This document shows positions 17,279 to 26,172 of a stretch of 64,000 nucleotides of DNA, one piece after another; position 1 is the first letter of the stretch; the number at the start of each line of letters is the position of its first letter. Under the pieces are notes generated by a model. It did no database searches and was not told the origin of the DNA. It saw only the letters and a program-made list of their open reading frames with translations. The position numbers were made by a program, and so were the translations under genes. This DNA is from Candidatus Pseudomonas phytovorans (lineage in GTDB: Bacteria > Pseudomonadota > Gammaproteobacteria > Pseudomonadales > Pseudomonadaceae): the NCBI GenBank assembly GCA_029202525.1, contig CP119325.1, forward strand, positions 3,012,001 through 3,076,000, in the 5' to 3' direction.

Positions 17279-18340
17279 TCAGCCCAACAGCTTCTGCACA
17301 CCCAGGGTAATCGCCAAACCACCCCCAACCAGCCACAGGTTCAGAATTGCCCCGGTAGCCAGCGCCCGTGGGCCGGCCTGGCGAATCTGGCTGAAGCGCG
17401 TTTCCATCCCCAGCGCCGTCATGGCCATGGTCAGGGCAAAGGTGTCGAGGCTGTTCACCGCCTGGGTCACGCTACCCGGCAGTACCTGCAGTGAATTCAC
17501 CAGGACCAGTGCAAGGAACCCGAAGGCGAACCAGGGCATCGCAATGCGCCCGTTGCCCTGCGCCAGGCCGGTTTTGCGCGAGCGGCTGATCCACAGGCCT
17601 ACCACCAGCAGTACCGGCACCAGCAGCATTACCCGGGTCATCTTGACGATGGTGGCGATATGGGTGGCTTCAGGGCTGACGTTACTTGCTGCGCCCACCA
17701 CCTGGGCGACTTCGTGAAGGGTACCGCCCAGGAACAGCCCCGCCCCCAGGGTGTCCAGGTGCAGCCAGCCGGCGTTGATGGCCAGCGGGTACAGGAACAT
17801 CGACAAGGTGCCGAACAGCACCACGCTGCCGACTGCCATGGCGCTTTTGTGCGGGGCACTGCGCAATGCCGACTCGAAGGCCAGCACGGCGGCGGCGCCG
17901 CAGATGGCGCTGCCAGCGGCGGTCAGCAGGGCGGTATCGCGGTCCAGCTTGAGCAACTTCATGCCGCACCACAGGCCGATCAGCAGCGTGCTTGAAACCA
18001 CCAGCAACGACACGATCAGCCCCGACCAGCCGACTTCGGCAATTTCCTGCAGGCTGACGCGCAGGCCAAAGAAGGCCACGGCAATGCGCAGCAGGCCGCG
18101 GGCGGAAAAGTTGATGCCGGCAGCCCAGCTGGCCGGTACACCATCGCGCAAGGCGTTGCCGTACAGCGCGCCAGCAACGATGCCGACGATCAACGGGCTG
18201 ATGCCCAGGTTGGCGATGGCGGGCAGGGCGGCCAGCTGAGTGACCGCCAGTGCGAACAGCGCGACGAACAGGATGCCATTGAGCCGCCCTCGGGTAGAGA
18301 GGGTAGGCGTAATAGCGTGGTTGGACGGAACCGTGGCCAT
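17279..18340 (-). CDS. yeiH: YeiH-family (UPF0324) putative sulfate exporter
   Basis: This 353-aa integral membrane protein has about ten hydrophobic segments and the family signature segments GISPLIVGIVAGALYGNAL and FFGLRVSLQEIAEVG. The family is annotated as a putative sulfate or sulfonate exporter; direct evidence for the substrate is thin. It is divergent from a LysR gene with a 111-nt gap, the same pairing as yeiH-yeiE in enterobacteria. Confidence 0.85.
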   Translation of the reverse strand: MATVPSNHAITPTLSTRGRLNGILFVALFALAVTQLAALPAIANLGISPLIVGIVAGALYGNALRDGVPASWAAGINFSARGLLRIAVAFFGLRVSLQEIAEVGWSGLIVSLLVVSSTLLIGLWCGMKLLKLDRDTALLTAAGSAICGAAAVLAFESALRSAPHKSAMAVGSVVLFGTLSMFLYPLAINAGWLHLDTLGAGLFLGGTLHEVAQVVGAASNVSPEATHIATIVKMTRVMLLVPVLLVVGLWISRSRKTGLAQGNGRIAMPWFAFGFLALVLVNSLQVLPGSVTQAVNSLDTFALTMAMTALGMETRFSQIRQAGPRALATGAILNLWLVGGGLAITLGVQKLLG

Positions 18341-18451
18341 GTGAGTCCTCCGGAAAGGTGTTTCGACAAGGCCTACGTTAATCTGGTTATAAGCTTATAA
18401 AAAATCGTAATTTGAAATGGCAAATATCCGTTTAGCTGATATTTTTAAATC

Positions 18452-19330
18452 ATGACCCCAGAACAGCTGATAACGTTTGCCACTGTTGCCGAGCACGGCA
18501 ACATCAGCCATGCGGCCCAGTCCCTGCATTTGTCGCAACCGGCCGTGTCCGGCCAGCTCAAGCTGCTGCAGGAGGCCTTTGGCGAGCCGCTTTACCAGCG
18601 TGCCGGCCGTGGCGTGCGGTTGACCGCAGCCGGCGAGCAACTGCTGGCCCATGCCGAGCGCCTGCGCGAAACCTTCCGCCAGGCCCAGGCACTGCGTGAG
18701 GCCATGCGGGGGTTGGAGCGCGGTACCTTGCGGATCGGTGCCAGTACCACGCCCGCCAGTTACCTGCTGCCGTACCTGATCGCCGATTTCCACGCCAGCC
18801 ACCCGGACGTGCTGGTGACTACGTCCCACGGCAACACGGCGGAGATCGTCGCTGCGCTGGACAGTGTCGACATCGCCCTGATCGAAGGACCGCCCGGGCA
18901 GGAACTGCCGTTGGGGACGCAAGTGACCGCCTGGCGCGAGGACGAGATCGTTGCCATCGTGCCCAGTGGCCATCCGCTGGCTGGCGCAGATCAGCAAACC
19001 CTGGCGTCGCTGGGCGCCTACCCGTTGGTGTTGCGCGAGAGCGGTTCGGGTGTACGGCAGATCGTCGAGCGGGCGTTTGCCCGCGATGGTGTGGCGATGC
19101 GCGTAGCCCTGGAAATTGCCGGGGTGGAAGGGGTGAAGGAGGCGGTGCGTGCGGGAATGGGGGTTGGCTTTGTGTCGGCAATGTCGATCCGTCATGAGGA
19201 TGGGGCATTGCACCGGTTGCAGGTTGTCCCCCAGGCGTTGGTCAGGCGGTTCTCAATATTGATGCCGCATGCGGCCACGCCGTCGAGAGCGGCGGCGAGA
19301 TTTCTTGAATTGTGTATAGACCTGCATTAG
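18452..19330 (+). CDS. LysR-family regulator divergent from yeiH
   Basis: This 292-aa protein has a LysR HTH at the N-terminus (FATVAEHGNISHAAQSLHLS, then QPAVSGQLKLLQEAFG) and an effector-binding domain. Its position divergent from yeiH suggests that it regulates that gene. The promoter region between them is AT-rich (ttataagcttataaaaaatcg), unusual in this GC-rich window. The effector is not known. Confidence 0.88.
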   Translation: MTPEQLITFATVAEHGNISHAAQSLHLSQPAVSGQLKLLQEAFGEPLYQRAGRGVRLTAAGEQLLAHAERLRETFRQAQALREAMRGLERGTLRIGASTTPASYLLPYLIADFHASHPDVLVTTSHGNTAEIVAALDSVDIALIEGPPGQELPLGTQVTAWREDEIVAIVPSGHPLAGADQQTLASLGAYPLVLRESGSGVRQIVERAFARDGVAMRVALEIAGVEGVKEAVRAGMGVGFVSAMSIRHEDGALHRLQVVPQALVRRFSILMPHAATPSRAAARFLELCIDLH

Positions 19331-19355
19331 GCAGGGTGACGGTACTGGCCCATTC

Positions 19356-19369
19356 GCGGGTGAACCCGC
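19356..19369. repeat. Short hairpin, degenerate REP half
   Basis: gcgggt-ga-acccgc lies 26 nt after the LysR stop and resembles the head of a REP unit without the cccaca tail. It may serve as a weak terminator between two convergent genes. Confidence 0.35.
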
Positions 19370-19495
19370 ACACACGCACAGTACAGTCTTCAAGAGCATT
19401 ACGGGCAGTTCACCAATGTGGGTGCGGCCGTGCGCCCCGAAGGGTCGCGCGGACGGTCCCGCCGCTGCTATGCGGGGCGCAGGCTATCAGCATGA

Positions 19496-20425
19496 TCAAT
19501 GCGCGCAGCGGCTTTTATCGCCTTGCTCGGCCGGTGCCTTGCGTGCCGCCGCCAGAAGGGTTGCCAGCACAATCAACGCAGCACCCGCAGCCATGAGCAG
19601 GCTCGGCTGATCACCAAACAGCCACCAGGCCCCGATGATTGCATACACCGGCTCCAGCGCGATGATCATGCCGGCTGTGCGCGCTTCCAGGCCTTCCAGA
19701 CTCTTGACGAAGAGGAACTGCGACAGCCCGGTGCAGAACACCCCCAGCAGCGCCAGGTTGACCCAGTCACTGCCCGCCAGGCTGGTGCTGCCTAGGTGGG
19801 TGAAGGCGAATGGTGCCACCAGCGCAGCCACCACCACGTTCTGCCAGAAGGCCACTTGCATGGCGTTCATGCTTGAGACATTGCGGCGGTTGGCCACGGT
19901 CAGCAGGGCGAATGCCAGGCCCGAGCCCAGGCCCCAGAGCAGGCCGATGGTGCCTTTGTCGAGCAGGTCGAAGGTCGGCACCACCAGTACCAGGCCCGCC
20001 GTGACCATCAGCAACAGCAAGCCTTGCACGGCACCAATGCGCTGGCCAAACACGCCCCGTTCAATCATGGCAATGAATGCCGGGAAGCTGGCGAAGCCCA
20101 GCGTAGCCACGGCCACACCACCGACTTTGACAGCGATGAAGAAGGTTACCCAGTGCGTGGCCAGAAGGGCGCCGGTCAGGCCGAGTATCGGCAGGTTGCG
20201 CAGGGTCAGCGCATCGAGCAGGCGTGTACCCTTGAGCCCGGCGACAAAGCCCAGGGCAATGAAGGCGAATGTGGCGCGGCCGAAGGTGATGATGCTGGCG
20301 TCGGCCTCGATCAGGTGACCGAGGATACCGGTCAGGCCGAACAGCACAGCGGCAATATGAGCAACGCACAGGGCGTTACGGTAGCCGGTGGCAGCACCGG
20401 CTACGGGGATTGAAGTCGCGATCAT
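19496..20425 (-). CDS. EamA/DMT-family membrane transporter
   Basis: The product is a ten-segment EamA protein of about 309 aa starting MIATSIPVAG. It has two repeats, the second including the PVYAIIGAWWLFGD segment typical of the family. An alternative in-frame ATG at 20458 has a GGGAG too close to it (3 nt), so 20425 is preferred, but neither start is certain. The protein is probably a small-metabolite exporter of unknown substrate. It is a single-gene unit convergent with the LysR gene. Confidence 0.82.
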   Translation of the reverse strand: MIATSIPVAGAATGYRNALCVAHIAAVLFGLTGILGHLIEADASIITFGRATFAFIALGFVAGLKGTRLLDALTLRNLPILGLTGALLATHWVTFFIAVKVGGVAVATLGFASFPAFIAMIERGVFGQRIGAVQGLLLLMVTAGLVLVVPTFDLLDKGTIGLLWGLGSGLAFALLTVANRRNVSSMNAMQVAFWQNVVVAALVAPFAFTHLGSTSLAGSDWVNLALLGVFCTGLSQFLFVKSLEGLEARTAGMIIALEPVYAIIGAWWLFGDQPSLLMAAGAALIVLATLLAAARKAPAEQGDKSRCAH

Positions 20426-20718
20426 GGCAGTCAAGTCTTCACAATGTGGCGCGCGCATACACTCCCGGCTGCGCGACGCGGGTCTTTAATACTGGGAGTT
20501 TTATCGTTATGAGCCCGGACGAACTGCCCGGTGCAAAAAGGCGCCACAGCGTTGGAATTGTGAAGCGAGGCTGTTTTACTCGCGGGTACCACGTCGGCCA
20601 GCCCACGGCGCGGGGCTGGTCGATGGGTGTATTATCTTTGTATACAGTTATGTCAGCCGATCGCGGGCGACGTGTGTTTGTCTGATCGCGACATCAGCTG
20701 TTGCCTTGCAGCGCCGCG

Positions 20719-21312
20719 TCACTCGTCGCCGTAGTTCATGATCGACAGCAGGCGTATGGGCACCTGTACCAGCTGCTCCGGGCCGTGCGGGGTTTCGCCG
20801 TCGAAGGTCAGGCTGTCGCCAGCGTGCATGTGGTAGAGCTGGTTGCCATGGCGGTACACCAGCTCGCCCTCCAGCAAATGGAGGAACTCGGTACCAGGGT
20901 GGGCAAAGGTCGGGAACTCTTCGCTGGCGTCGTCCATGCTCACCATATAGGCCTCGAAATTCTTCTTCGGCCCCCTGGCGTGATTGAGCAAGTGGTAGGT
21001 GTGGCCCTTTTCGGTGCCGCGGCGCACCACTTCCAGCCCTTCGCCAGCCTTTACCAGCAGCGCATTGCCGTCGGGCTGGTCATATTGGCTGAACAGCTTG
21101 GCCATCGGCATGCCCAGTACGTCGCACAGGCGGCTGAGAGTGTCGAGGCTGGTGGACACCTGGGCGTTCTCGATCTTGCTCAGCATGCCCTGGCTGATGC
21201 CGGCAATGCGCGCCACATCGGCGAGCTTGAGGGACTGGGCCTGGCGCTGGCGCTTGATCTGCAGGCCCAGGTACTGCTCCAGGCGAAGGCGCGGTTCGGT
21301 TTGGGTCGACAT
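20719..21312 (-). CDS. XRE-cupin transcriptional regulator
   Basis: In this 197-aa protein residues ~14-70 form an HTH_3/XRE domain (LKLADVARIAGISQGMLSKIE), and the C-terminal half is a cupin_2 sensor domain (HPGTEFLHLLEGELVYRHG). This layout is common in regulators of amine and amino-acid catabolism such as PuuR. It is divergent from the glnT/mgs/amtB cluster across 345 nt that contain two similar palindromes, so it is the likely regulator of that cluster. The inducer is unknown. Confidence 0.88.
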   Translation of the reverse strand: MSTQTEPRLRLEQYLGLQIKRQRQAQSLKLADVARIAGISQGMLSKIENAQVSTSLDTLSRLCDVLGMPMAKLFSQYDQPDGNALLVKAGEGLEVVRRGTEKGHTYHLLNHARGPKKNFEAYMVSMDDASEEFPTFAHPGTEFLHLLEGELVYRHGNQLYHMHAGDSLTFDGETPHGPEQLVQVPIRLLSIMNYGDE

Positions 21313-21403
21313 CGAATGTCCTGCACGGTTTCAGTTCAAGAATAAAGATTTCGCACTGGGAAAGTGCGAATGGCCGCTGCGCTGGCCGCTTCTTTCCTCA
21401 GGT

Positions 21404-21417
21404 GAAAACTAGTTTCC
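21404..21417. promoter_or_regulatory. Palindrome gaaaactagtttcc, candidate XRE-cupin operator
   Basis: This near-perfect palindrome is 92 nt upstream of the XRE-cupin start. A similar one lies 41 nt before glnT; both fit ggaaa-n5-tttcc. This is a candidate autoregulatory site. Confidence 0.4.
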
Positions 21418-21463
21418 CATAAATACAGCCTAAAAACCTGCCTGGGTTTTTGTGCAGCCTTAC

Positions 21464-21543
21464 TGGCCTCTTCGCGGGCACGCCTGCTCCCACAGGGCTT
21501 TGCGGCGACTCTGTGGGAGCGGGCGAGCCCGCGAAGAGGCCAG
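21464..21543. repeat. REP pair in the XRE-glnT promoter region
   Basis: Two inverted REP units (tggcctcttcgcgggca... and its complement) lie inside a divergent promoter region. This is unusual, because the other copies in the window follow stop codons. Confidence 0.88.
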
Positions 21544-21602
21544 CATAGGCAACTCAAAGCAGCACCCTGGACACAGTTGGCAAGCACATTGCATTCCTGT
21601 CA

Positions 21603-21617
21603 GGAAAGTAAGTTTCC
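21603..21617 (+). promoter_or_regulatory. Palindrome ggaaagtaagtttcc, candidate operator of glnT
   Basis: This 15-nt inverted repeat ends 41 nt before the glnT start and matches the palindrome near the XRE-cupin gene. A further overlapping repeat (ttcc-ttagc-ggaa) follows. Together they look like a regulator-binding region. Confidence 0.42.
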
Positions 21618-21657
21618 TTAGCGGAATCATTGCCCCTTGCCCAGGAGTGTCCAACCC

Positions 21658-22992
21658 ATGTTGCCAGCAGAAACCCAGCGCACCCTCGACCAACACGGCA
21701 TCAAATACGTGCTGGCGCAGTTCGTCGATATCCATGGTTCGGCGAAGACCAAATCGGTGCCGGTATCGGGCCTGAAGATGGTAGCCGAGGAGGGTGCCGG
21801 TTTTGCCGGGTTCGCCATCTGCGGCATGGGCATGGAACCGCACGGCCCGGACTTCATGGCTCGCGGCGATCTGTCCACCTTGATCCCGGTGCCGTGGCAG
21901 CCAGGTTATGGCCGGGTGGTGTGCGTGGGCCATGTGAATGGCCAGCCTTGGCCCTACGACACCCGCCATGTGTTGCAGCAGCAGGTGCAGCGCCTGGCCG
22001 ACAAGGGCTGGACCCTGAACACCGGCCTTGAGCCCGAATTCAGCCTGTTCCGCCGCGACCAAGGCGGCAAGCTGCAACTGGTGGACGCCTCCGACAACCT
22101 CGACAAGCCCTGCTACGACTACAAGGGGCTGTCACGTTCGCGCCTGTTCCTTGAAAAGCTGACTGAAGCGCTGCAGCCGGTGGGCTTCGACATCTACCAG
22201 ATCGATCATGAAGACGCCAACGGCCAGTTCGAGATCAATTACACCTACAGCGACGCCATGGAATCGGCCGACCGCTTCACCTTCTTCCGCATGGCCGCCG
22301 GCGAGATCGCCAACGACCTGGGCATGATCTGCTCGTTCATGCCAAAGCCCGACCCCAAGCGCGCGGGTAACGGCATGCACTTTCACCTGTCGCTGGCCAG
22401 CAGCACCCACAAGAACCTGTTCCACGACCCGTCCGACAGCAGCGGGATGGGCCTGTCGAAACTGGCCTATCACTTTGCCGCAGGGTTGATGGCCCACGGC
22501 CCGGCGTTGTGCGCCTTTGCGGCACCCACGGTCAACTCCTACAAGCGCCTGGTGGTGGGCCGTTCGTTGTCCGGTTCTACGTGGGCCCCGGCCTTCGTCG
22601 CCTGGGGGGCCAACAACCGTTCGGCGATGGTGCGCATTCCTTATGGTCGCCTGGAGTTCCGCCTGCCGGACGCCGGGTGCAACCCGTACCTGGTCACCGC
22701 CGCGATCATCGCCGCGGGCCTCGATGGCATCGACCGCCAGCTGGAACCGGGCGAGATGTGCAATGAAAACCTCTACAACCTGAGCCTTGAAGAAATTGCC
22801 GCACGCGGCATCAAGACCCTGCCGCAATCGCTGAAAGAGGCCGCCGACGCGCTCGAAGCCGACCCGTTGTTCCGCGAGGTGCTGGGCGCCGAGATCGTCG
22901 ACGAGTTCATCAAGCTCAAGCGCATGGAGTGGGTGGAGTACTGCCGCCACGTTTCCGACTGGGAAATCCAGCGTTACACCGAATTCTTCTGA
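21658..22992 (+). CDS. glnT: GlnT/GMAS-like type III glutamine synthetase family enzyme
   Basis: This 444-aa protein has the glutamine synthetase beta-grasp and catalytic domains, with ANGQFEINYTYSDAMESADR, GNGMHFHLSLAS and the NNRSAMVRIP segment of the active site. It is of the GlnT/GlnIII or gamma-glutamylmethylamide synthetase type rather than housekeeping GlnA. It ligates glutamate to ammonia or a small alkylamine, using ATP. The mgsABC-like genes directly downstream favour methylamine or another primary amine as the natural substrate. The ATG at 21658 follows AGGAG; an in-frame TTG upstream is unlikely. Confidence 0.88.
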   Translation: MLPAETQRTLDQHGIKYVLAQFVDIHGSAKTKSVPVSGLKMVAEEGAGFAGFAICGMGMEPHGPDFMARGDLSTLIPVPWQPGYGRVVCVGHVNGQPWPYDTRHVLQQQVQRLADKGWTLNTGLEPEFSLFRRDQGGKLQLVDASDNLDKPCYDYKGLSRSRLFLEKLTEALQPVGFDIYQIDHEDANGQFEINYTYSDAMESADRFTFFRMAAGEIANDLGMICSFMPKPDPKRAGNGMHFHLSLASSTHKNLFHDPSDSSGMGLSKLAYHFAAGLMAHGPALCAFAAPTVNSYKRLVVGRSLSGSTWAPAFVAWGANNRSAMVRIPYGRLEFRLPDAGCNPYLVTAAIIAAGLDGIDRQLEPGEMCNENLYNLSLEEIAARGIKTLPQSLKEAADALEADPLFREVLGAEIVDEFIKLKRMEWVEYCRHVSDWEIQRYTEFF

Positions 22993-23058
22993 CCGCCGCC
23001 AATCCCCTGGGCGGCCAATACGAAAGCGCTCGCCCACTGCCTAGTAAGGAGCATCACC

Positions 23059-23964
23059 ATGTGTGGAATCGTAGGTCTGTACCTGAAAAAGCCCGAGCTG
23101 GAAGCACAGCTTGGCAAGCTCTTCGAACCCATGCTCCAGGCCATGACCGACCGTGGCCCGGACAGCGCCGGCTTCGCCATCTATGGCGACGAAGTGGCCG
23201 ATGGCTGGGTCAAGCTGACCCTGCAGGCCACTGACATCAGCTACCCCTGGGCCACCCTGATGGGCCAGCTGGAAGGCTGCCTGGGCTGCTCACTGGACTG
23301 GTTCCAGAACGCCAGCGCCGCCGTGCTCAAGGTGCACACGGATGAAGCCTCTGCCCGCGCGGCGTTGGCCGAGCTGGCCCCCGGTGTACGCATCATGAGC
23401 GCCGGGCAGAGCATCGAAATCCTCAAGGGCATGGGCTTGCCCGCGGAGATTTCCAGCCGCTTCGGCCTGGCCGGCATGAAGGGCAGCCACATCATCGGCC
23501 ACACCCGCATGGCCACCGAAAGCGCAGTGACCATGGAAGGCAGCCACCCGTTCTCCACCGGCGCCGACCTGTGCCTGGTGCACAACGGCTCGCTGTCCAA
23601 CCACTTCCGCCTGCGCCAGGAACTCAAGCGCGAAGGCATCAGCTTCGAGACCGACAACGACACCGAAGTGGCCGCCGGCTACCTGACCTGGCGCCTGCAG
23701 CAGGGCGACAGCCTGGCCCAGGCCCTGGATGGCGCGCTGGAAGACCTGGACGGTTTCTTCACTTTTGCCATCGGCACCCGCAACGGTTTTGCGGTGATCC
23801 GTGACCCGATTGCCTGCAAGCCGGCCGTGCTGGCCGAGACCGAAGACTACGTGGCCATGGCCTCGGAATACCAGGCGCTGGCCGGTCTGCCGGGCATCGA
23901 AAACGCCAAGGTCTGGGAACCGGCCCCGGCCACGCTTTACGTCTGGGAGCGCGAAAGCGCCTGA
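23059..23964 (+). CDS. Class II glutamine amidotransferase subunit, MgsA/GlxB-like
   Basis: This 301-aa Ntn-type amidotransferase domain protein has the catalytic cysteine directly after the initiator methionine (MCGIVGLYL), as in GOGAT and PurF. The conserved DRGPDSAGFA and GHTRMATESA segments are present. It matches the glutaminase-domain subunit of N-methylglutamate synthase (MgsA) and the GlxB proteins. It lies in one operon with the next two genes, which together amount to a glutamate synthase split in three. Confidence 0.88.
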   Translation: MCGIVGLYLKKPELEAQLGKLFEPMLQAMTDRGPDSAGFAIYGDEVADGWVKLTLQATDISYPWATLMGQLEGCLGCSLDWFQNASAAVLKVHTDEASARAALAELAPGVRIMSAGQSIEILKGMGLPAEISSRFGLAGMKGSHIIGHTRMATESAVTMEGSHPFSTGADLCLVHNGSLSNHFRLRQELKREGISFETDNDTEVAAGYLTWRLQQGDSLAQALDGALEDLDGFFTFAIGTRNGFAVIRDPIACKPAVLAETEDYVAMASEYQALAGLPGIENAKVWEPAPATLYVWERESA

Positions 23965-23991
23965 CCTGCCACCGAACCCCTGGAGAACCTT

Positions 23992-24666
23992 ATGAAGACG
24001 ATCGACCTTTCCAGCACTTCGGTGCGTGTGCTCAACCAGTCCCTGCACGGCGAGGTGCAGGACCTCGAATGGCAAGTGACCCACCCTGGCGGGAAGCACA
24101 ACCTGGCTGTGGGTATCAACGCCGCCGTGGCCGTGGATATCGAAGGCCATGCCGGCTACTACTGCGCCGGCATGAACCAACAGGCCAGCGTCACCGTACA
24201 CGGCAACGTGGGTGTGGGTGTGGCCGAGAACATGATGTCCGGCTCGGTGCGGGTCAAGGGCAGTGCCTCCCAGGCCGCTGGTGCCACCGCCCATGGCGGG
24301 CTGCTGGTGATCGAGGGCGATGCCGGTGCCCGTTGCGGTATTTCCATGAAAGGCGTGGACATTGTTGTGGGCGGCAGCATCGGCCACATGAGCTGCTTCA
24401 TGGGCCAGGCCGGGCGGCTGGTGGTGTGTGGCGACGCCGGCGATGCGCTGGGCGACTCGCTGTATGAGGTGCGCATCTACGTCAAGGGCTCGGTGCAGTC
24501 GCTGGGCTCGGACTGCATCGAGAAAGAAATGCGCGCCGAACACCTGCAAGAGCTGCAGGAACTGCTGAACAAGGCCGGCCTGGACCACAAGGCCGCCGAT
24601 TTCAAACGCTACGGCTCGGCCCGCCAGCTGTACAACTTCAAAGTCGACAACGCCAGCGCGTACTGA
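23992..24666 (+). CDS. GXGXG-domain subunit, MgsB/GlxC-like
   Basis: This 224-aa protein is made of the right-handed beta-helix GXGXG domain of glutamate synthase. Repeats such as GHAGYYCAGMNQ, GNVGVGVAENMMSG and GDAGARCGISMKG are visible. It corresponds to MgsB/GlxC, the structural subunit of split glutamate-synthase-like enzymes. It starts 27 nt after the amidotransferase gene with its own ribosome site. Confidence 0.88.
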   Translation: MKTIDLSSTSVRVLNQSLHGEVQDLEWQVTHPGGKHNLAVGINAAVAVDIEGHAGYYCAGMNQQASVTVHGNVGVGVAENMMSGSVRVKGSASQAAGATAHGGLLVIEGDAGARCGISMKGVDIVVGGSIGHMSCFMGQAGRLVVCGDAGDALGDSLYEVRIYVKGSVQSLGSDCIEKEMRAEHLQELQELLNKAGLDHKAADFKRYGSARQLYNFKVDNASAY

Positions 24667-24681
24667 TCCAGGAGCATTCCC

Positions 24682-26007
24682 ATGAGCGAGCAATTCCCCC
24701 CGGTACTGCGTGAGTCGGCCACCTTCGATCGCCTGACCATCCAGGAAATCCAGCGTGCTGCCGAAACCGGCATCTACGACATTCGCGGTGGCGGCACCAA
24801 GCGCCGTGTGCCGCACTTTGACGACCTGTTACTGCTGGGCGCCAGCGTGTCGCGCTACCCCCTGGAAGGCTACCGCGAGAAGTGCGGCACCGACGTGGTG
24901 CTTGGCAACCGCTTTGCGAAAAAGCCGATCCACCTGAAAATCCCGGTGACCATCGCCGGCATGAGCTTTGGCGCGCTGTCGGCCAACGCCAAGGAAGCGC
25001 TGGGCCGTGGTGCGACCATCGCCGGTACCAGCACCACCACCGGCGACGGTGGCATGACCCCGGAAGAGCGCGGCCAGTCGCAGCACCTGGTGTATCAGTA
25101 CCTGCCATCGCGCTACGGCATGAACCCCGACGACCTGCGCAAAGCCGATGCTATCGAGATCGTCCTCGGGCAGGGCGCCAAGCCGGGCGGTGGCGGCATG
25201 CTGCTGGGCATGAAGGTGACCGAGCGGGTGGCCGGCATGCGCACCTTGCCCATTGGCGTGGACCAGCGCAGTGCTTGCCGCCACCCGGACTGGACAGGGC
25301 CGGACGACCTGGCGATCAAGATTGCCGAGATCCGCGAGATCACCGACTGGGAAAAACCCATCTACGTGAAGATCGGCGCCAGCCGCCCGTACTACGACGT
25401 CAAGCTGGCGGTGAAGGCCGGTGCTGATGTGATCGTGCTCGACGGCATGCAGGGCGGTACCGCAGCGACTCAGGAAGTGTTCATCGAGCACGTCGGCATC
25501 CCGATCCTGCCGGCCATCCCGCAGGCAGTGCAGGCGCTGCAGGAAATGGGCATGCACCGCAAGGTGCAGCTGATCGTCTCTGGCGGTATCCGCAACGGTG
25601 CCGACGTGGCCAAGGCCATGGCCCTGGGCGCAGATGCAGTGGCCATTGGTACGGCGGCGCTGATTGCCTTGGGTGACAACCACCCGCGACTGGACAGCGA
25701 GCTGAAGAAGATTGGCTCGGCGGCAGGTTTCTATGACGACTGGCAGAACGGCCGTGACCCGGCAGGCATCACTACCCAGGACCCGGAGCTATCCAAGCGG
25801 CTGAACCCGGAAGAGGCGGGGCGCCGGTTGGCCAACTACCTGCGGGTGCTGGTGCTGGAGGCGCAGACCATGGCGCGCGCGTGTGGCAAGTCGCACCTGC
25901 ACAACCTTGACCCTGAGGACCTGGTGGCGTTGACCGTGGAAGCGGCGGCCATGGCGCGGGTGCCGTTGGCGGGTACCGCGTGGGTGCCGGGGCAGGCGCA
26001 GTACTGA
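24682..26007 (+). CDS. FMN-binding glutamate synthase-like subunit, MgsC/GlxD-like
   Basis: This 441-aa protein is the FMN-barrel domain of glutamate synthase. The flavin-site motifs IAGMSFGALSANAKEAL, GQGAKPGGGGML and VSGGIRNGADVAKAMALGAD are clear. The stretch that in GltB carries the [3Fe-4S] cysteines (before ATQDP) here reads YDDWQNGRDPAGITTQDPE and has no cysteine. An iron-sulfur centre is therefore not expected, which agrees with a flavin-only N-methylglutamate synthase (amine + glutamate giving N-alkylglutamate + ammonia). The substrate is inferred from the neighbouring GMAS-like gene. Confidence 0.87.
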   Translation: MSEQFPPVLRESATFDRLTIQEIQRAAETGIYDIRGGGTKRRVPHFDDLLLLGASVSRYPLEGYREKCGTDVVLGNRFAKKPIHLKIPVTIAGMSFGALSANAKEALGRGATIAGTSTTTGDGGMTPEERGQSQHLVYQYLPSRYGMNPDDLRKADAIEIVLGQGAKPGGGGMLLGMKVTERVAGMRTLPIGVDQRSACRHPDWTGPDDLAIKIAEIREITDWEKPIYVKIGASRPYYDVKLAVKAGADVIVLDGMQGGTAATQEVFIEHVGIPILPAIPQAVQALQEMGMHRKVQLIVSGGIRNGADVAKAMALGADAVAIGTAALIALGDNHPRLDSELKKIGSAAGFYDDWQNGRDPAGITTQDPELSKRLNPEEAGRRLANYLRVLVLEAQTMARACGKSHLHNLDPEDLVALTVEAAAMARVPLAGTAWVPGQAQY

Positions 26008-26020
26008 TCCACCGGTAATT

Positions 26021-26139
26021 GGGGCCGCGTTGCGGCCCTTCGCGGGCACGCCCGCTCCCACAGGTACAGCACGGGGCTTGAGATCTGTGCAACCCCTGTG
26101 GGAGCAGGCGTGCCCGCGAAGGGCTGCAAAGCAGCCCCA
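26021..26139. repeat. REP pair between mgsC-like gene and amtB
   Basis: Two inverted REP units have extended arms (ggggc-cgc/tgc ... gcagcccc) that make a stem of more than 35 bp with mismatches. It follows the mgsC-like stop and could reduce read-through into amtB. Confidence 0.88.
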
Positions 26140-26172
26140 AGGGCCATCCATCATTCACACAGGAGTGACTCC

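Noticed and set aside
20509..20685. Possible 58-codon small gene starting MSPDELPGAK behind GGGAG
   Set aside because: The ribosome site is 10 nt away, the peptide has no recognisable features, and it lies in an intergenic region with repeated-looking sequence. Without conservation data it is not supportable as a gene.
23290..24816. Long open frame antisense to the mgsA/mgsB-like genes
   Set aside because: It spans three real genes on the other strand, has no family features, and shows the typical GC-rich shadow composition.
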